DNA of 64,000 bases from CAVSWT01 sp963777515 (GTDB lineage Bacteria > Bacteroidota > Ignavibacteria > Ignavibacteriales > Ignavibacteriaceae): contig CAVZQU010000018.1 in assembly GCA_963777515.1 (NCBI GenBank), positions 133,231-197,230 on the forward strand. Reading direction: 5' to 3'. The first letter of the stretch is position 1. Every line of letters starts with the position of its first letter. The notes under the pieces are model-generated. The model had not been told where the DNA came from. It was given only the letters and a program-made list of their open reading frames with translations, and searched no databases. A program made the position numbers and the translations under genes. Below, in pieces: positions 7,781 to 17,579 of this stretch.

Positions 7781-10374
7781 CTATTTCAACAATGTCATCT
7801 TACCAGAAAATTGTTTATCTGCAACTCTCAAATTATAAATGTAAATTCCGCTTGATACTTTCACTCCGCTTTCATTGGTTCCATCCCACCTGGTTAAATA
7901 ATTTCCGGCATGGCAAAACTTCTCTTAATAATCTTTTTACTATTTGCTCCCTTGATATTATATATGACAAGCTCTGCCATTGAATTTGTTAAATCATACG
8001 GAATTGTAAAACTGATTATTGTACTTGGATTAAATGGGTTCGGATAATTTCTGGCTATTAAGTGTGCCTCAGGAATTATTTTATCATTATATTTTTCTAC
8101 AGAAGTCATTAACTGCAATCCCTGCCCTTTTGAATTACCGCTGCTATCTGCTAAATAAATATTTACCCATGAAGGTCTAAATGCGGATTGTAAATATTTA
8201 TTTTCCCATTCTTGGTCAGTTAACCGCAAAAAATTTGAAGTGACGTATTCATAATAACTGAGGCAGGGACCAACAAAAGCTATATTCTTTCCATTTGGCA
8301 TTTGAGCTATAAACACACCAAGGTTTATTGGGCCAGTACCAACATGAGTAACAGCTCCAATAAAAGTTCCCCCACAATCTGTTGGAGTTGTGTGAATGTC
8401 AGCTACAATTTTATCTCCAAGAATTAATCCTGATTGATCATAACTATTATCATTATAATATAACTTTGTGTACCATCCATTATAAGGTGGAGCACCGCAC
8501 ATATGAGAATTATTATTAAAAAGCATAGTTTGCATAAAAGCATTTTCTTCAACTGTAAAGTTTTCATTATTTAAAATTTTTGTTGATATACTACTGAGAG
8601 TATCCATAATTGGTTCAAAATTATTTAGATAATCAACTATAATATTTTTTAACCAATCTTGTGAAAAAGGTAAAGTTTGAAATTTAACTTTAGCTAATTC
8701 TGCAAAATGCTTCAGAGTTTGATAAAACTCGGGGAATGGCTCAACATAAGAATAAGGGAATGAACAAACATAACCTCCTGTATAACTTTGTTTTGCATAA
8801 AGAAGGTTATCATGCCTTAACTGGGCCCACGACGATAATTGTGTATTAAGTTTTTCCTGCCAGAATGCTGCGGTCTGCATAAAATGCGGATATATACTTC
8901 TATCTTTGGGAGGATTTAATTTTTTTATTGAGTTTACCCACATATTATAAATTGTGTTATCCCAAAATTCAGTTCCATAAGAATTTATTAAATATCTTAG
9001 TGCTTCAAGATTGCTTGAATAATGATATTGTTCAAGTTCAGGCTTTAATAACTGTCCGGCAGCATCATTTCCTAAAGCAAACATTGGGTCTAAAGTTGAA
9101 GGATAAAGTCTGCAAATAACATTATTATTATATCTTATTCTATCATATACTACGCTTCCGGTTACATAAGAATCTATCACAAATCTTTGCCCGAACATCA
9201 TAAAAGCAGATGCTGGTTTTATACTATCAGGAGTTAAGGCATCATTTGATATTAATATTTGTGAAAGAATTAACTGATTTGCAAAAGATTGATTTTTTAA
9301 AGTATCCTGGAATTCAACCAGCTTTAGGCTGTCGAGCAAATCACTTGCATCTTCAAAGTGAATTTTATCTTTTAGAATAAGCAGGTTATCCAATGTAACA
9401 TTATCCTGGTCACCAACAAAAAATTTTATTATAGATTCAAAATCATGATACAACTGCCATGAATTAGATAGATCGAAAAGTTCTGTTATTAAATATGAAT
9501 CAATGGTCTGCCTTTTAGCATCTTCAAAATTTTGTTCTAGGCATGGCATATCTAAAAAGGCACTTGGAGGAAGAAGATAAACTTCTATTCTACCCAGCCA
9601 CATCATGGCACGAAAATAATTTTCAAGTTGCGGATTATACTGGTCAACATAATGACCACGCGGTTTAAACTGGCTCCAATCAACTCTTACACATGCATTA
9701 GCAAACAATGTATCAATATTAAAACCGTCTGCTTCAATTGCTCTATTATAAAGATGATTTACTTTATAAGAATTATCTGTAAAATATGGGCTAACATTTT
9801 CATTAAGCAATTTTCTTGCTAAAGTTAAATAAACATCCACATCGCGAAGCATTTGATTCATTTCTGGATAGCTTGAATATTTATTTTCTAACTGAGGCAT
9901 TTGTGAATGAAGCTGTTCCAGTAATGCCGACAGCTTATCTATTAACACTCCTAGTTCCATATCTTTTAAAATTCTATCGTATGAAACATGAAATGCATGT
10001 AGTATTGCGTCTGTTGATACAAATACCGGCAAGTCTTTATGATAAATATCCAGGAGTGCTTCGCCGAAAGAATTGTACGACATTCTTTCGCTTACCATAA
10101 AACCGTTTTTATTTAGTAAAGATTTTTCATAATTCGTAAGGTTATATTTTGCGTCAACGCTGTCAAAGTAATCCGCCGATGAATAATCGGCATTGATATT
10201 AGCATCAAATGAACCTGCATCATGAGCTTGTAAAAGTTGTTCTGCATCCATGTTTTGATGTGAATTTAAAAACTGTTTGTAGCTCTCAATATTAAAGTTA
10301 GTTGTGGATTGAGGATATAAAAAGAATGGGCAAACAAAGAAGATAAAGAATAAAGATTTGTATAAAGTTTTCAT
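7781..10374 (-). CDS. Secreted DUF3160 protein with type IX sorting domain (frameshifted near its end)
   Basis: Begins with a signal peptide (MKTLYKSLFFIFFVCPFFLYP). The body matches the DUF3160 family, e.g. DLPVFVSTDAILHAFH around residue 115. The C-terminus has the type IX secretion sorting signature YPNPFNPSTIISFTIP. The first frame stops at 7894, but the next frame continues exactly as expected for such a domain, HAGNYLTRWDGTNESG then SSGIYIYNLRVADKQF and a terminal KMTLLK, stopping at 7781. So one base has been lost or gained near 7905-7925. The protein is probably exported through the outer membrane and surface-attached or released. Its function is unknown. Confidence 0.85.
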
Positions 10375-10860
10375 AAATTCCCCAATAATTATTTTTATTC
10401 TGTTTATAAGATAAGTAAAATATTTTTTAAATGGTTGTTGATAAAGTATTATGTTTTGGATAAAATGAAAGTAATAAAGAAAGTTGTTGAAGATGTGAAC
10501 ATATAAAGAATAAAATTTTAAGAAGTTATAAGCATTATTGCCCTATACTCTAAATAATTGCTCCACTATTTTTCCATAGGAATACAAATAAATTGTGCGT
10601 AAATTAGATCATTAAATAATTGAGATAAACTTTTTAATTAAGGCAAAAGAAACAATTAAAAGAAAAAAATTAAAAGCTGAACTATTCCATTGATGAGTAA
10701 CCCTTTTTAACGGACTATATACGCAGGTTCAATCTTAAATGCGTTCCCCTTTTTAATATTTCTTCAATTTATAAATCAATAATAATCATTTCCGTCTACT
10801 TCATTAGAGTAATCCAATTAAGTACTCTGGAAAATTAAAAACAATCTAAAGGAAAAATGT
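10375..10860. other. Intergenic region, divergent promoters expected
   Basis: 486 A/T-rich bases between the divergently transcribed DUF3160 and RRM genes. I see no ORF longer than about 13 codons, no tRNA and no strong hairpin. AAAGGA at 10848-10853 is the ribosome site of the RRM gene. Long A/T-rich leaders are usual for RRM/cold-response genes, but no specific element is recognisable. Confidence 0.5.
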
Positions 10861-11175
10861 ATGAACATTTACGTAGGAAATCTTGCATCAGATGTATCTG
10901 AAGAAGATTTAAAAAATTTGTTTTCTGAATACGGAAACATTACTAGTGTTAAAGTTATAAAGGATATGTACTCTGGTACGTCAAAAGGCTTCGGCTTTAT
11001 TGAATTATCCAATCAGACAGAAGCACAGAAAGCTATTAACGAGCTTAACTCAAAAGAACTAAAAGGTAAAAGCATTGTCGTAAACGAAGCACGACCTAAA
11101 AATGACAGCGGATCAGGCGGCGGTAGAGGCAGAAGCTTTAAAGGTTCAGGCGGCGGCAGACCTAAAAGATGGTAA
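10861..11175 (+). CDS. RRM-domain RNA-binding protein
   Basis: A single RNA-recognition motif: RNP2 IYVGNL at residues 3-8 and RNP1 KGFGFIEL at 42-49, with aromatic residues on the RNA face. A C-terminal glycine/arginine-rich tail (GGGRGRSFKGSGGG) follows from residue ~84. At 104 aa it matches the small bacterial RRM proteins of cyanobacteria and Bacteroidota, often cold-induced. Ribosome site AAAGGA lies seven bases upstream. It appears monocistronic and is followed by a hairpin. Confidence 0.92.
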   Translation: MNIYVGNLASDVSEEDLKNLFSEYGNITSVKVIKDMYSGTSKGFGFIELSNQTEAQKAINELNSKELKGKSIVVNEARPKNDSGSGGGRGRSFKGSGGGRPKRW

Positions 11176-11187
11176 TACAGAATTAAT

Positions 11188-11206
11188 AGGCCGAGTCTAT
11201 CGGCCT
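11188..11206 (+). terminator. Hairpin after RRM gene
   Basis: Perfect 7-base stem AGGCCGA / TCGGCCT with a five-base loop, 13 bases after the RRM stop. The following bases (GATTCTGATAGTT) are only moderately T-rich, so termination is plausible but not certain. Confidence 0.55.
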
Positions 11207-11474
11207 GATTCTGATAGTTATAAGGTATTTGCATGACTGAGGTTGTCTTTTCGCAAGAGCCTGCTTAGCAGCAGGTAAGCCTTCAATTGAGAAATTAATT
11301 ATATATTCATAAAATATATTTCTTAATAATCGAATTGACCGTTTTTATTTTGCACAATATCTTAGTTAGGCAAGCTTCCATAATTTTCATCAATATAAAT
11401 GATACGAAATCATTTATTATTGATACAGCTTATTTATATTTTAACTTTTCATTAAAACATAGGCATAAACATAC

Positions 11475-13310
11475 TTGCATAAATTTCATATCCCTGTAAT
11501 GGGACTCGCTTTTACTATTGATACTCCTCTTAAGGTTGCACACTATGGAATAAATTCAGTCATTTCTATCGTTGACGATGATCTGGTTGAAAAAATGAGA
11601 AAGATCCATTCTGTTAAAAATAATATTTCATTTGTCCCGGTTTCAATAAAAGAACCGGATTACAGAGCTAAGCGAATTACACTTTACCTAAATCTTATCG
11701 GTGAACTTGTAAATAAAAATATTAATGCATTAAAAAATAAACTTCTGAATAAAGATTCCGAGCTTGAAAAATATTATTCAATTCTGCCGGACTACTCCGA
11801 ATTGAAGCAGCATTTAAAATATTATATTAAAGGATTATTAAACAAAGATGAAATTAAAGTGCTGCTTGATAAGTTTATGCATCCCGGCAGCATAGATGTA
11901 AATATTATGACAAAAGTAGATAAAGCTAACTTCGATAAATCCGGGCAGCTTCCAATCGAGTTTAATGATGCACATGCTTCTTTACGCGGTTTTGCAAAAA
12001 GTAATCTTAATTCCTCCGTGGTATTATCTGCAGGCATGAATCCGAAGCTATACAGTTATTTTGAAAACTTCTATGATTTCTTACCTGACGAGAATGGTAT
12101 ATTAAAGAAAAAAATAATTCTAAAAGTAAGTGACTTCCGTTCGGCTTTTATACAAGGAAAATTTCTTGCTAAAAAAGGATTGTGGGTTTCGGAATATAGA
12201 GTTGAGTCAGGACTAAACTGCGGTGGCCACGCTTTTGCAACCGATGGTTATTTAATCGGGCCTATTTTGGAAGAATTTAAAACCAAACGCAGCTATTTAA
12301 TTAATACAATCCATGAAATCCTTAAAGATGCATTAAGCAAAAAGAATATTCTATTCAGCAAAGGACAGCCTGAGCTAAAAATTACTGCGCAAGGCGGAGT
12401 TGGTACATTTGAGGAGAATAATTTTTTGTTAGATTATTATCAGCTGAATTCTGTCGGCTGGGGCTCCCCTTTCCTTCTTGTTCCTGAAGTAACAAATGTT
12501 GATGAAAGGACTTTAGCGCTTCTTAGTGATGCTAAAGAAGATGATCTGTATTTAAGTAATACATCTCCATTGGGAGTTCCTTTTAACAGCTTGCGTGGAA
12601 ATACAAAAGATGTTGAAAAAGCAGGGAATGCCGAAAGAGGAAAACCGGGCAGCTCATGTCCGAAAAAGTTTTTAATCTCTAATACAGAGTTTAACACCAA
12701 ACCAATTTGCACTGCTTCAGTAAAGTATCAATCCCAAAAAATTGAACAATTAAATGCTTCAGAAGTAAGTGGTACTGAAAAAGAAAAAGCGTATAATAAA
12801 ATTATTGACAAGACTTGTTTATGCGTGGGACTTGCTCTACCGGCTTTAGAAGTAAATGATGCTGTTTCTAAAGTTGATGGCATTGGGACGGCTGTTTGTC
12901 CCGGTCCAAACATGGCTTACTTTTCTTCAATCGTCTCGCTTAGCGAAATGGTAAACCATATCTACGGCAGGATTAACCTAATAACCAGGACTGACCGTCC
13001 TAATATTTTTATGAAAGAGCTCAAGTTGTACCTAAATTATCTTGAAGAAAATATTGCATCTATCGATCTGCCTGTGTCCACAAATCAAATGAAATATTTC
13101 AGCACTTTCATAACCAATATTTCAGAAGGTATTGAATATTATAGACAGCTATTCTCAGACACTATAGGAAAAATATTCGATATTAAAAAGAAAGCGGATT
13201 ACGAAATAAACATTCTTGAAGAAAAGCTTTCTGATTTAATAGAAGAGATGATTAATAAAAATTTAATTGCAGATGTTCCGAATTTTGCGTCTAAGGCTTC
13301 TGTGATTTAA
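11475..13310 (+). CDS. Conserved unknown protein, 611 aa, cysteine motifs
   Basis: A soluble-looking 611-residue protein with no signal peptide or membrane helix. It opens MHKFHIPVMGLAFTIDTP, with TTG as start; ATG 11499 would remove eight residues that look part of the fold. Cysteine-bearing, glycine-flanked segments recur: SGLNCGGHAFATDGY, GSSCPKKFLISNTEF, CLCVGLALPALEV and GTAVCPGPNMAYF. The C-terminal ~90 residues are helical and charged (KKKADYEINILEEKLSDLIE). I believe related unnamed proteins occur in Bacteroidota but cannot assign a reaction. The arrangement suggests a thiol- or cofactor-using enzyme; that is inference only. It stands alone, ~240 bases from the previous hairpin. Confidence 0.75.
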   Translation: MHKFHIPVMGLAFTIDTPLKVAHYGINSVISIVDDDLVEKMRKIHSVKNNISFVPVSIKEPDYRAKRITLYLNLIGELVNKNINALKNKLLNKDSELEKYYSILPDYSELKQHLKYYIKGLLNKDEIKVLLDKFMHPGSIDVNIMTKVDKANFDKSGQLPIEFNDAHASLRGFAKSNLNSSVVLSAGMNPKLYSYFENFYDFLPDENGILKKKIILKVSDFRSAFIQGKFLAKKGLWVSEYRVESGLNCGGHAFATDGYLIGPILEEFKTKRSYLINTIHEILKDALSKKNILFSKGQPELKITAQGGVGTFEENNFLLDYYQLNSVGWGSPFLLVPEVTNVDERTLALLSDAKEDDLYLSNTSPLGVPFNSLRGNTKDVEKAGNAERGKPGSSCPKKFLISNTEFNTKPICTASVKYQSQKIEQLNASEVSGTEKEKAYNKIIDKTCLCVGLALPALEVNDAVSKVDGIGTAVCPGPNMAYFSSIVSLSEMVNHIYGRINLITRTDRPNIFMKELKLYLNYLEENIASIDLPVSTNQMKYFSTFITNISEGIEYYRQLFSDTIGKIFDIKKKADYEINILEEKLSDLIEEMINKNLIADVPNFASKASVI

Positions 13311-13408
13311 TATTTCTAAAATGAATTAATATCTAATCTTGTAAGAATTGTTCCCTAGAGTAATCCCCTAATTTTTTATTCCAAAATTTTTTAATACAAT
13401 TTTTCATT

Positions 13409-13480
13409 TTATTTAAATGAAGGCATCGCATCCAGTAAATATACCAGGGAGTCAATCAATCCACTTCCAAAGATTCGCTT
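13409..13480 (-). pseudogene. Possible C-terminal remnant of a subtilisin-like protease
   Basis: The minus strand reads KRIFGSGLIDSLVYLLDAM followed by PSFK and a stop, with a stop codon directly upstream. GSGLIDS resembles the segment following the catalytic serine helix in S8 peptidases (typically G-x-G-x-[IV]-[DN]-A). Only ~23 residues remain and no catalytic motif is present, so this is tentative. Confidence 0.25.
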
Positions 13481-13526
13481 CTAAAATATATTGAGAGTTA
13501 CATACATTAAAATCTCTTTAAAATAA

Positions 13527-13558
13527 AAAAACCCTCAACATTTCTGCCGAGGGTTTTT
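13527..13558. terminator. Bidirectional rho-independent terminator
   Basis: Perfect 10-base stem AAAAACCCTC / GAGGGTTTTT with a 12-base loop and runs of A and T on either side. It serves the tRNA cluster on the minus strand, whose last gene (Glu) ends three bases away, and possibly the 611-aa gene on the plus strand. Confidence 0.8.
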
Positions 13559-13560
13559 GG

Positions 13561-13632
13561 TGACCCCAAGGGGATTTGAACCCCTATTACCGCCGTGAAA
13601 GGGCGAGGTCCTAACCATTAGACGATGGGGCC
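13561..13632 (-). tRNA. tRNA-Glu (UUC)
   Basis: 72-base cloverleaf. Acceptor GGCCCCA pairs with TGGGGTC and the discriminator is A; the anticodon stem TCGCC/GGCGG encloses the loop CTTTCAC with anticodon TTC. T-arm GGGGTTCAAATCCCC is intact. CCA is not encoded. Last gene of a four-tRNA minus-strand cluster. Confidence 0.95.
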
Positions 13633-13651
13633 AGCAAAAAAATATTTTTCG

Positions 13652-13726
13652 GGTGAGCGATGGGACTTGAACCCACGACCCCCAGGGCCACAACCTGGTG
13701 CTCTAACCAACTGAGCTACGCTCACC
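13652..13726 (-). tRNA. tRNA-His (GUG)
   Basis: 75 bases including the extra 5' G(-1), which faces discriminator C as histidine tRNAs require. Acceptor GTGAGCG/CGCTCAC; D-arm GCTCAGTTGGTTAGAGC; anticodon GTG in loop TTGTGGC; T-arm GTGGGTTCAAGTCCCAT. Confidence 0.95.
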
Positions 13727-13816
13727 ATGACAATTAAAAATTATCCATAAACAAATAATAATTAAATAGCTATTAATTAATAATTGTTCAGTTTTAATTG
13801 CGCCGTAGGCGCTTAG

Positions 13817-13890
13817 TACGCCCGAGTGGAATCGAACCACTAACCTACAGCTTAGAAGGCTGTTGCTCTATCCGATTGAGCTACGGGCGC
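13817..13890 (-). tRNA. tRNA-Arg (UCU)
   Basis: 74-base cloverleaf with acceptor GCGCCCG/CGGGCGT, discriminator A and anticodon TCT in loop CTTCTAA. It reads AGA/AGG codons, which are frequent in this A/T-rich genome. T-arm GTGGTTCGATTCCAC is intact. Confidence 0.95.
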
Positions 13891-13937
13891 AGGTTAGTAA
13901 ATGGTTTTCAATAAAATAAGAACAAAAGTAGTTTTTG

Positions 13938-14013
13938 TCGGGGCGGCAGGATTCGAACCTGCGACCTCCTGCTCCCAAAGCAGGCGCGATGAACCGGGCT
14001 ACGCTACGCCCCG
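13938..14013 (-). tRNA. tRNA-Pro (UGG)
   Basis: 76-base cloverleaf. Acceptor CGGGGCG/CGCCCCG, discriminator A, anticodon TGG within stem CCTGC/GCAGG. T-arm GCAGGTTCGAATCCTGC. It is the first gene of the minus-strand tRNA cluster Pro-Arg-His-Glu; the spacers are 47 (Pro-Arg), 90 (Arg-His) and 19 (His-Glu) bases. Confidence 0.95.
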
Positions 14014-14233
14014 AATTACAATCAAAATTATTTGGGAATACTACCCATAATTTTCTCGGGATTATATCCCTTTTGATTTAAAAAACAGATTTCAAATATA
14101 TATTATCGAGTTTTAATAATCAATTAAATTTGAACTTTGATTTTTGAAAAAATTTAGAACTGTTATCAAAAATACATTCAATTTTCATATAAATCATTAC
14201 TTAGCTAAATTTAGCATCAAAAATATTAGAGTA

Positions 14234-15454
14234 ATGTCTTTCCCTTTATTTGTATCACGTAAGTTTACTTTCTCAAAGAAGAAATCGAAATTTGTTTCGT
14301 TTATTTCTGCAATTTCAATTATTGGTATTGCACTTGGGGTTGCTACTTTAATAATTGCTCTCAGTATCCTCAATGGATTTGAAAGAACAATAACAAATAA
14401 AATAATTGAATTTGATTCGCATATTCAAATTACTTCATATGAATCTACATTACCTGATTATCATAATATCTATCCAAAATTAAAATCAGAGCTATCCGGT
14501 GTTGTTAAGGAAATAAATCCTTATGAATCAAATCTTGCCATAATAAGCAGCAAAAAACATCAAGAAGGATTAAATATCAAAGGGGTTATTCCAAAAGATT
14601 ATATCAATCATTTGAAAGATAAAATAGTTGATGGAAAGTATGATTTAACAAATGGAAATTTTCCCACAATCATTATAGGAAAAAAGTTAGCAAATAAATT
14701 ATTTGTTAAAGTTGGAGATAATGTTACAGTATTTGCATTGAAAAATGACAAGCTCCCTTCTTACGATAATTTACCTAATATTGAAAAGTTCAAAATATCC
14801 GGGATCTTCGAAAGCGGTATGTCTCAATACGATGATCTTTTTGCCTATGTAGATCTAAAAGCTGCTCAAGAATTATTTAGTGTTGGAGACAACATTAATG
14901 GCTATGATATTAAATTAAAAGACATTTCAAAGATAGATAGTGTCACATCTTATTTGAATAAAGAATACAAATATCCTTATGTAATTAAATCAATTTATCA
15001 GACGCACAGAAATATTTTTACATGGATTGGCCTGCAGAAGAAACCCATCCCGATAATATTAGGTTTAATAATAATTGTTGCCGTATTTAATATCATTGCT
15101 ACTTTATTAATGATTGTTTTAGAAAAGACAAACGCTATTGGTACTCTTAAAGCACTCGGGGCAAAAAGTAAACAAATAGTTTTCATCTTTTTATATCAAG
15201 GATTTTTCCTTGCACTTTGGGGAATTTTATCCGGAAACATTCTGGCGTATTTGTTAATGGAAATTCAATTAAAGTATAATATAATCTCTCTCCCCTCTTC
15301 AGTTTATTTTATGTCAACTGTTCCCATTCAGCTTTCATTGTTTAATTTTTTGCTGGTATCAAGCTTAACTTTATTACTTGCAATTATTGTTTCTGTTTTG
15401 CCCAGCTATATTGCCTCTAAGATTAAACCTATAACAGCACTGAGGTTTAATTAA
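14234..15454 (+). CDS. Lipoprotein-export ABC permease, LolC/LolE family (first)
   Basis: Inner-membrane permease with FtsX/MacB topology: an N-terminal helix (FISAISIIGIALGVATLII), a large extracytoplasmic domain of ~220 residues, and three C-terminal helices (from PIPIILGLIIIVAVFNIIA on). The conserved cytoplasmic segment TNAIGTLKALGAKSKQI couples to the ATPase. ATG 14234 gives MSFPLFVSRKFTFSKKKS, the normal family beginning; a TTG at 14144 would add 30 residues. It is followed without gap by a second permease and then lolD, so the set likely forms a LolCDE-type complex moving lipoproteins from the inner membrane. Confidence 0.85.
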   Translation: MSFPLFVSRKFTFSKKKSKFVSFISAISIIGIALGVATLIIALSILNGFERTITNKIIEFDSHIQITSYESTLPDYHNIYPKLKSELSGVVKEINPYESNLAIISSKKHQEGLNIKGVIPKDYINHLKDKIVDGKYDLTNGNFPTIIIGKKLANKLFVKVGDNVTVFALKNDKLPSYDNLPNIEKFKISGIFESGMSQYDDLFAYVDLKAAQELFSVGDNINGYDIKLKDISKIDSVTSYLNKEYKYPYVIKSIYQTHRNIFTWIGLQKKPIPIILGLIIIVAVFNIIATLLMIVLEKTNAIGTLKALGAKSKQIVFIFLYQGFFLALWGILSGNILAYLLMEIQLKYNIISLPSSVYFMSTVPIQLSLFNFLLVSSLTLLLAIIVSVLPSYIASKIKPITALRFN

Positions 15455-16688
15455 ATGAAGTTTGAAAGATTCATATCACAGCGTTATTTATTATCAAAAC
15501 ATAAAATTAACTTTATTACAATAATTTCTTTGATATCAATTATTGGAATTACAATCGGTGTCGCTGCTTTGGTGGTTGTAATTTCTGTTTTCAATGGATT
15601 CGGCAGTTTGGTTACTTCTTATCTTGTTACTTTTGATCCGCATGTTAGAGTAGAATTTATTTCTGATGAAGGTATACTCACAAGAGAAACAATTGCTGCA
15701 AACACTTCATCAAATTAAAGATGTGAAAGAAATAACTCCATACATTTCAGGTAAAGTCGTTGCTCAAAATCATAAAGTTGTTCAAATAGTAAATTTAAAA
15801 GGAATTGAACAGGAATCCGGAGACAGTGTATATCAAATTAGATCTAATATGCTATTTGGCCATTATGATCTTTCAAAAAAGAGGGGTTTGCCTCAAATAG
15901 TTTTAGGACTTCCGCTTGCGGATAAACTTGAAGTCATAATTGGAGATACAATTAATGTAATTTCTCCTGTGGGCATTGAAAAAGTAATTACTCAGTTTGG
16001 GCTTCCTGCAATGAAAAAGTTTATTGTTAGTGGTGTATTTAATTCCAATAATAATGAATATGATAATTCTTATATTTTTGCTTCACTTAATTTCACACAA
16101 TCTTTGTTGGGATATAAAAATAAATATCAAGGATATGACATTAGGCTAAATAATATTGACGAAGCTTTCGAGGTTAAAGAGCAATTGTTAAAAAAATTAA
16201 ATAAAAATGACTTCAGCATAAGCACCTGGTATGACTTCAGAAAAGACCTTTATTCCGTTATGCAGATTGAAAGATGGTCAGCATTTATTTTACTTTCATT
16301 AATCATAGCAGTAGCTACATTTAATATTTTGGGATCACTTTCAATGTCGGTAATTGAAAAAAGAAGAGATATTGGAATTCTTAGATCAATGGGAACGCAG
16401 GAAAATTCCATCCTAAAAATATTTATGTTCGAAGGATTATTAATTGGAATCATTGGGACTTTAGCCGGATTAATTTTAGGTTACGGAATTTGCTTTATTC
16501 ATTTGAAGTTTAATATCTATCCGCTAGATCCGACACAATATAAAATAGATGCCTTGCCGCTACAATTAAGAATTTCAGATTTCTTTTTTATAACCGGAGT
16601 TTCAATGCTGCTATCATTTCTCGCTTCTCTTTATCCGGCACTGAAAGCAGCTCGAGTAAATGTTTTAGAAGCAATTAAATGGGAGTAG
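15455..16688 (+). CDS. Lipoprotein-export ABC permease, LolC/LolE family (second, frameshifted)
   Basis: Starts with the ATG directly after the previous stop. Residues 1-75 (MKFERFISQRYLLSKHKINF, then IISLISIIGITIGVAALVV) are in one frame, which stops at 15718; the rest continues from about 15672 in another frame (VYSQEKQLLQTLHQIKDVK onward) to 16688. The join falls in GAAGGTATACTCACAAG and a one-base indel restores a ~410-residue permease. C-terminal features EKRRDIGILRSMGTQ and ALYPALKAARVNVLEAI-like SLYPALKAARVNVLEAIKW match the family. With the first permease it gives the heterodimer expected of LolC and LolE. Confidence 0.83.
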
Positions 16689-16723
16689 TTGAAAATTTAA
16701 TATGAATAATAAAGATTCTATTT

Positions 16724-17413
16724 ATGAATAACATTTTAAAAGCAGAAAATTTAGTTAAATCTTACCAAACCGATAAAAGAATTAAACTGGAAGTTTTGAA
16801 ATCAGTTTCACTTGAAATAGAAAGTGAAAAAATATCTGTTATTATTGGAGCATCCGGTGCCGGCAAGAGTACTTTACTTCATTTGCTTGGGGGATTAGAC
16901 CGGCCGGACAGCGGTGAAGTTTATTTTGATTCTGAAAATATATTTAAATATTCAGATGACAAGTTAGCCAGATTTAGAAATAAAAATATTGGCTTTGTAT
17001 TTCAGTTTCATCATCTACTTCCGGAATTTACAGCAATTGAAAATGTTTGCATCCCTCAAATGATTAATGGTGTATCATTAGAGATTTCGCTAAGGAAATC
17101 AGAAGAACTGCTTAATACTGTTGGACTTCAGGAAAGATTAAATCACAAACCAGCAGAATTGTCAGGCGGCGAACAGCAGCGAATAGCAGTTGCAAGAGCG
17201 TTGGCAAATGATCCTTCGATTATTTTTGCAGATGAGCCAACCGGGAATTTGGATTCAGCTAATAGTGAAGCACTTCACCAGTTATTTATTGAACTTCGTG
17301 ATAAATTGAAGAAAACTTTTGTGATTGTTACGCATAATGAAGGCTTAGTAAAATTAGCTGATAAAGTTTTTGAAATGAGAGACGGAAAGATGATTGCAAA
17401 ATTGCAAGATTAA
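16724..17413 (+). CDS. lolD: Lipoprotein-export ABC ATPase LolD
   Basis: 229-residue ABC ATPase. Walker A GASGAGKST at residues 42-50, Q-loop in FVFQFHHLLPEFTA, signature LSGGEQQRIAVARALA, Walker B IIFADEPTGNLD and switch histidine in VIVTHNEG. It is 35 bases downstream of the two LolC/E-type permeases. The subfamily (MacB/LolD/FtsE) is assigned mainly from this context. Confidence 0.9.
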   Translation: MNNILKAENLVKSYQTDKRIKLEVLKSVSLEIESEKISVIIGASGAGKSTLLHLLGGLDRPDSGEVYFDSENIFKYSDDKLARFRNKNIGFVFQFHHLLPEFTAIENVCIPQMINGVSLEISLRKSEELLNTVGLQERLNHKPAELSGGEQQRIAVARALANDPSIIFADEPTGNLDSANSEALHQLFIELRDKLKKTFVIVTHNEGLVKLADKVFEMRDGKMIAKLQD

Positions 17414-17579
17414 AAGATATTTGGGAATGAATAATCTCCATTCTGAAATTTCATTTAAAAAATACTCAAGTAGAATTTATAAATGATTTATAATTTTTAT
17501 TAATCTCATTTGCAGGTAAAGTTTCTTATTAAAGTAAGGTTCACGTTAAAGATGAGCCACACATTTTGAACTAAATAAA

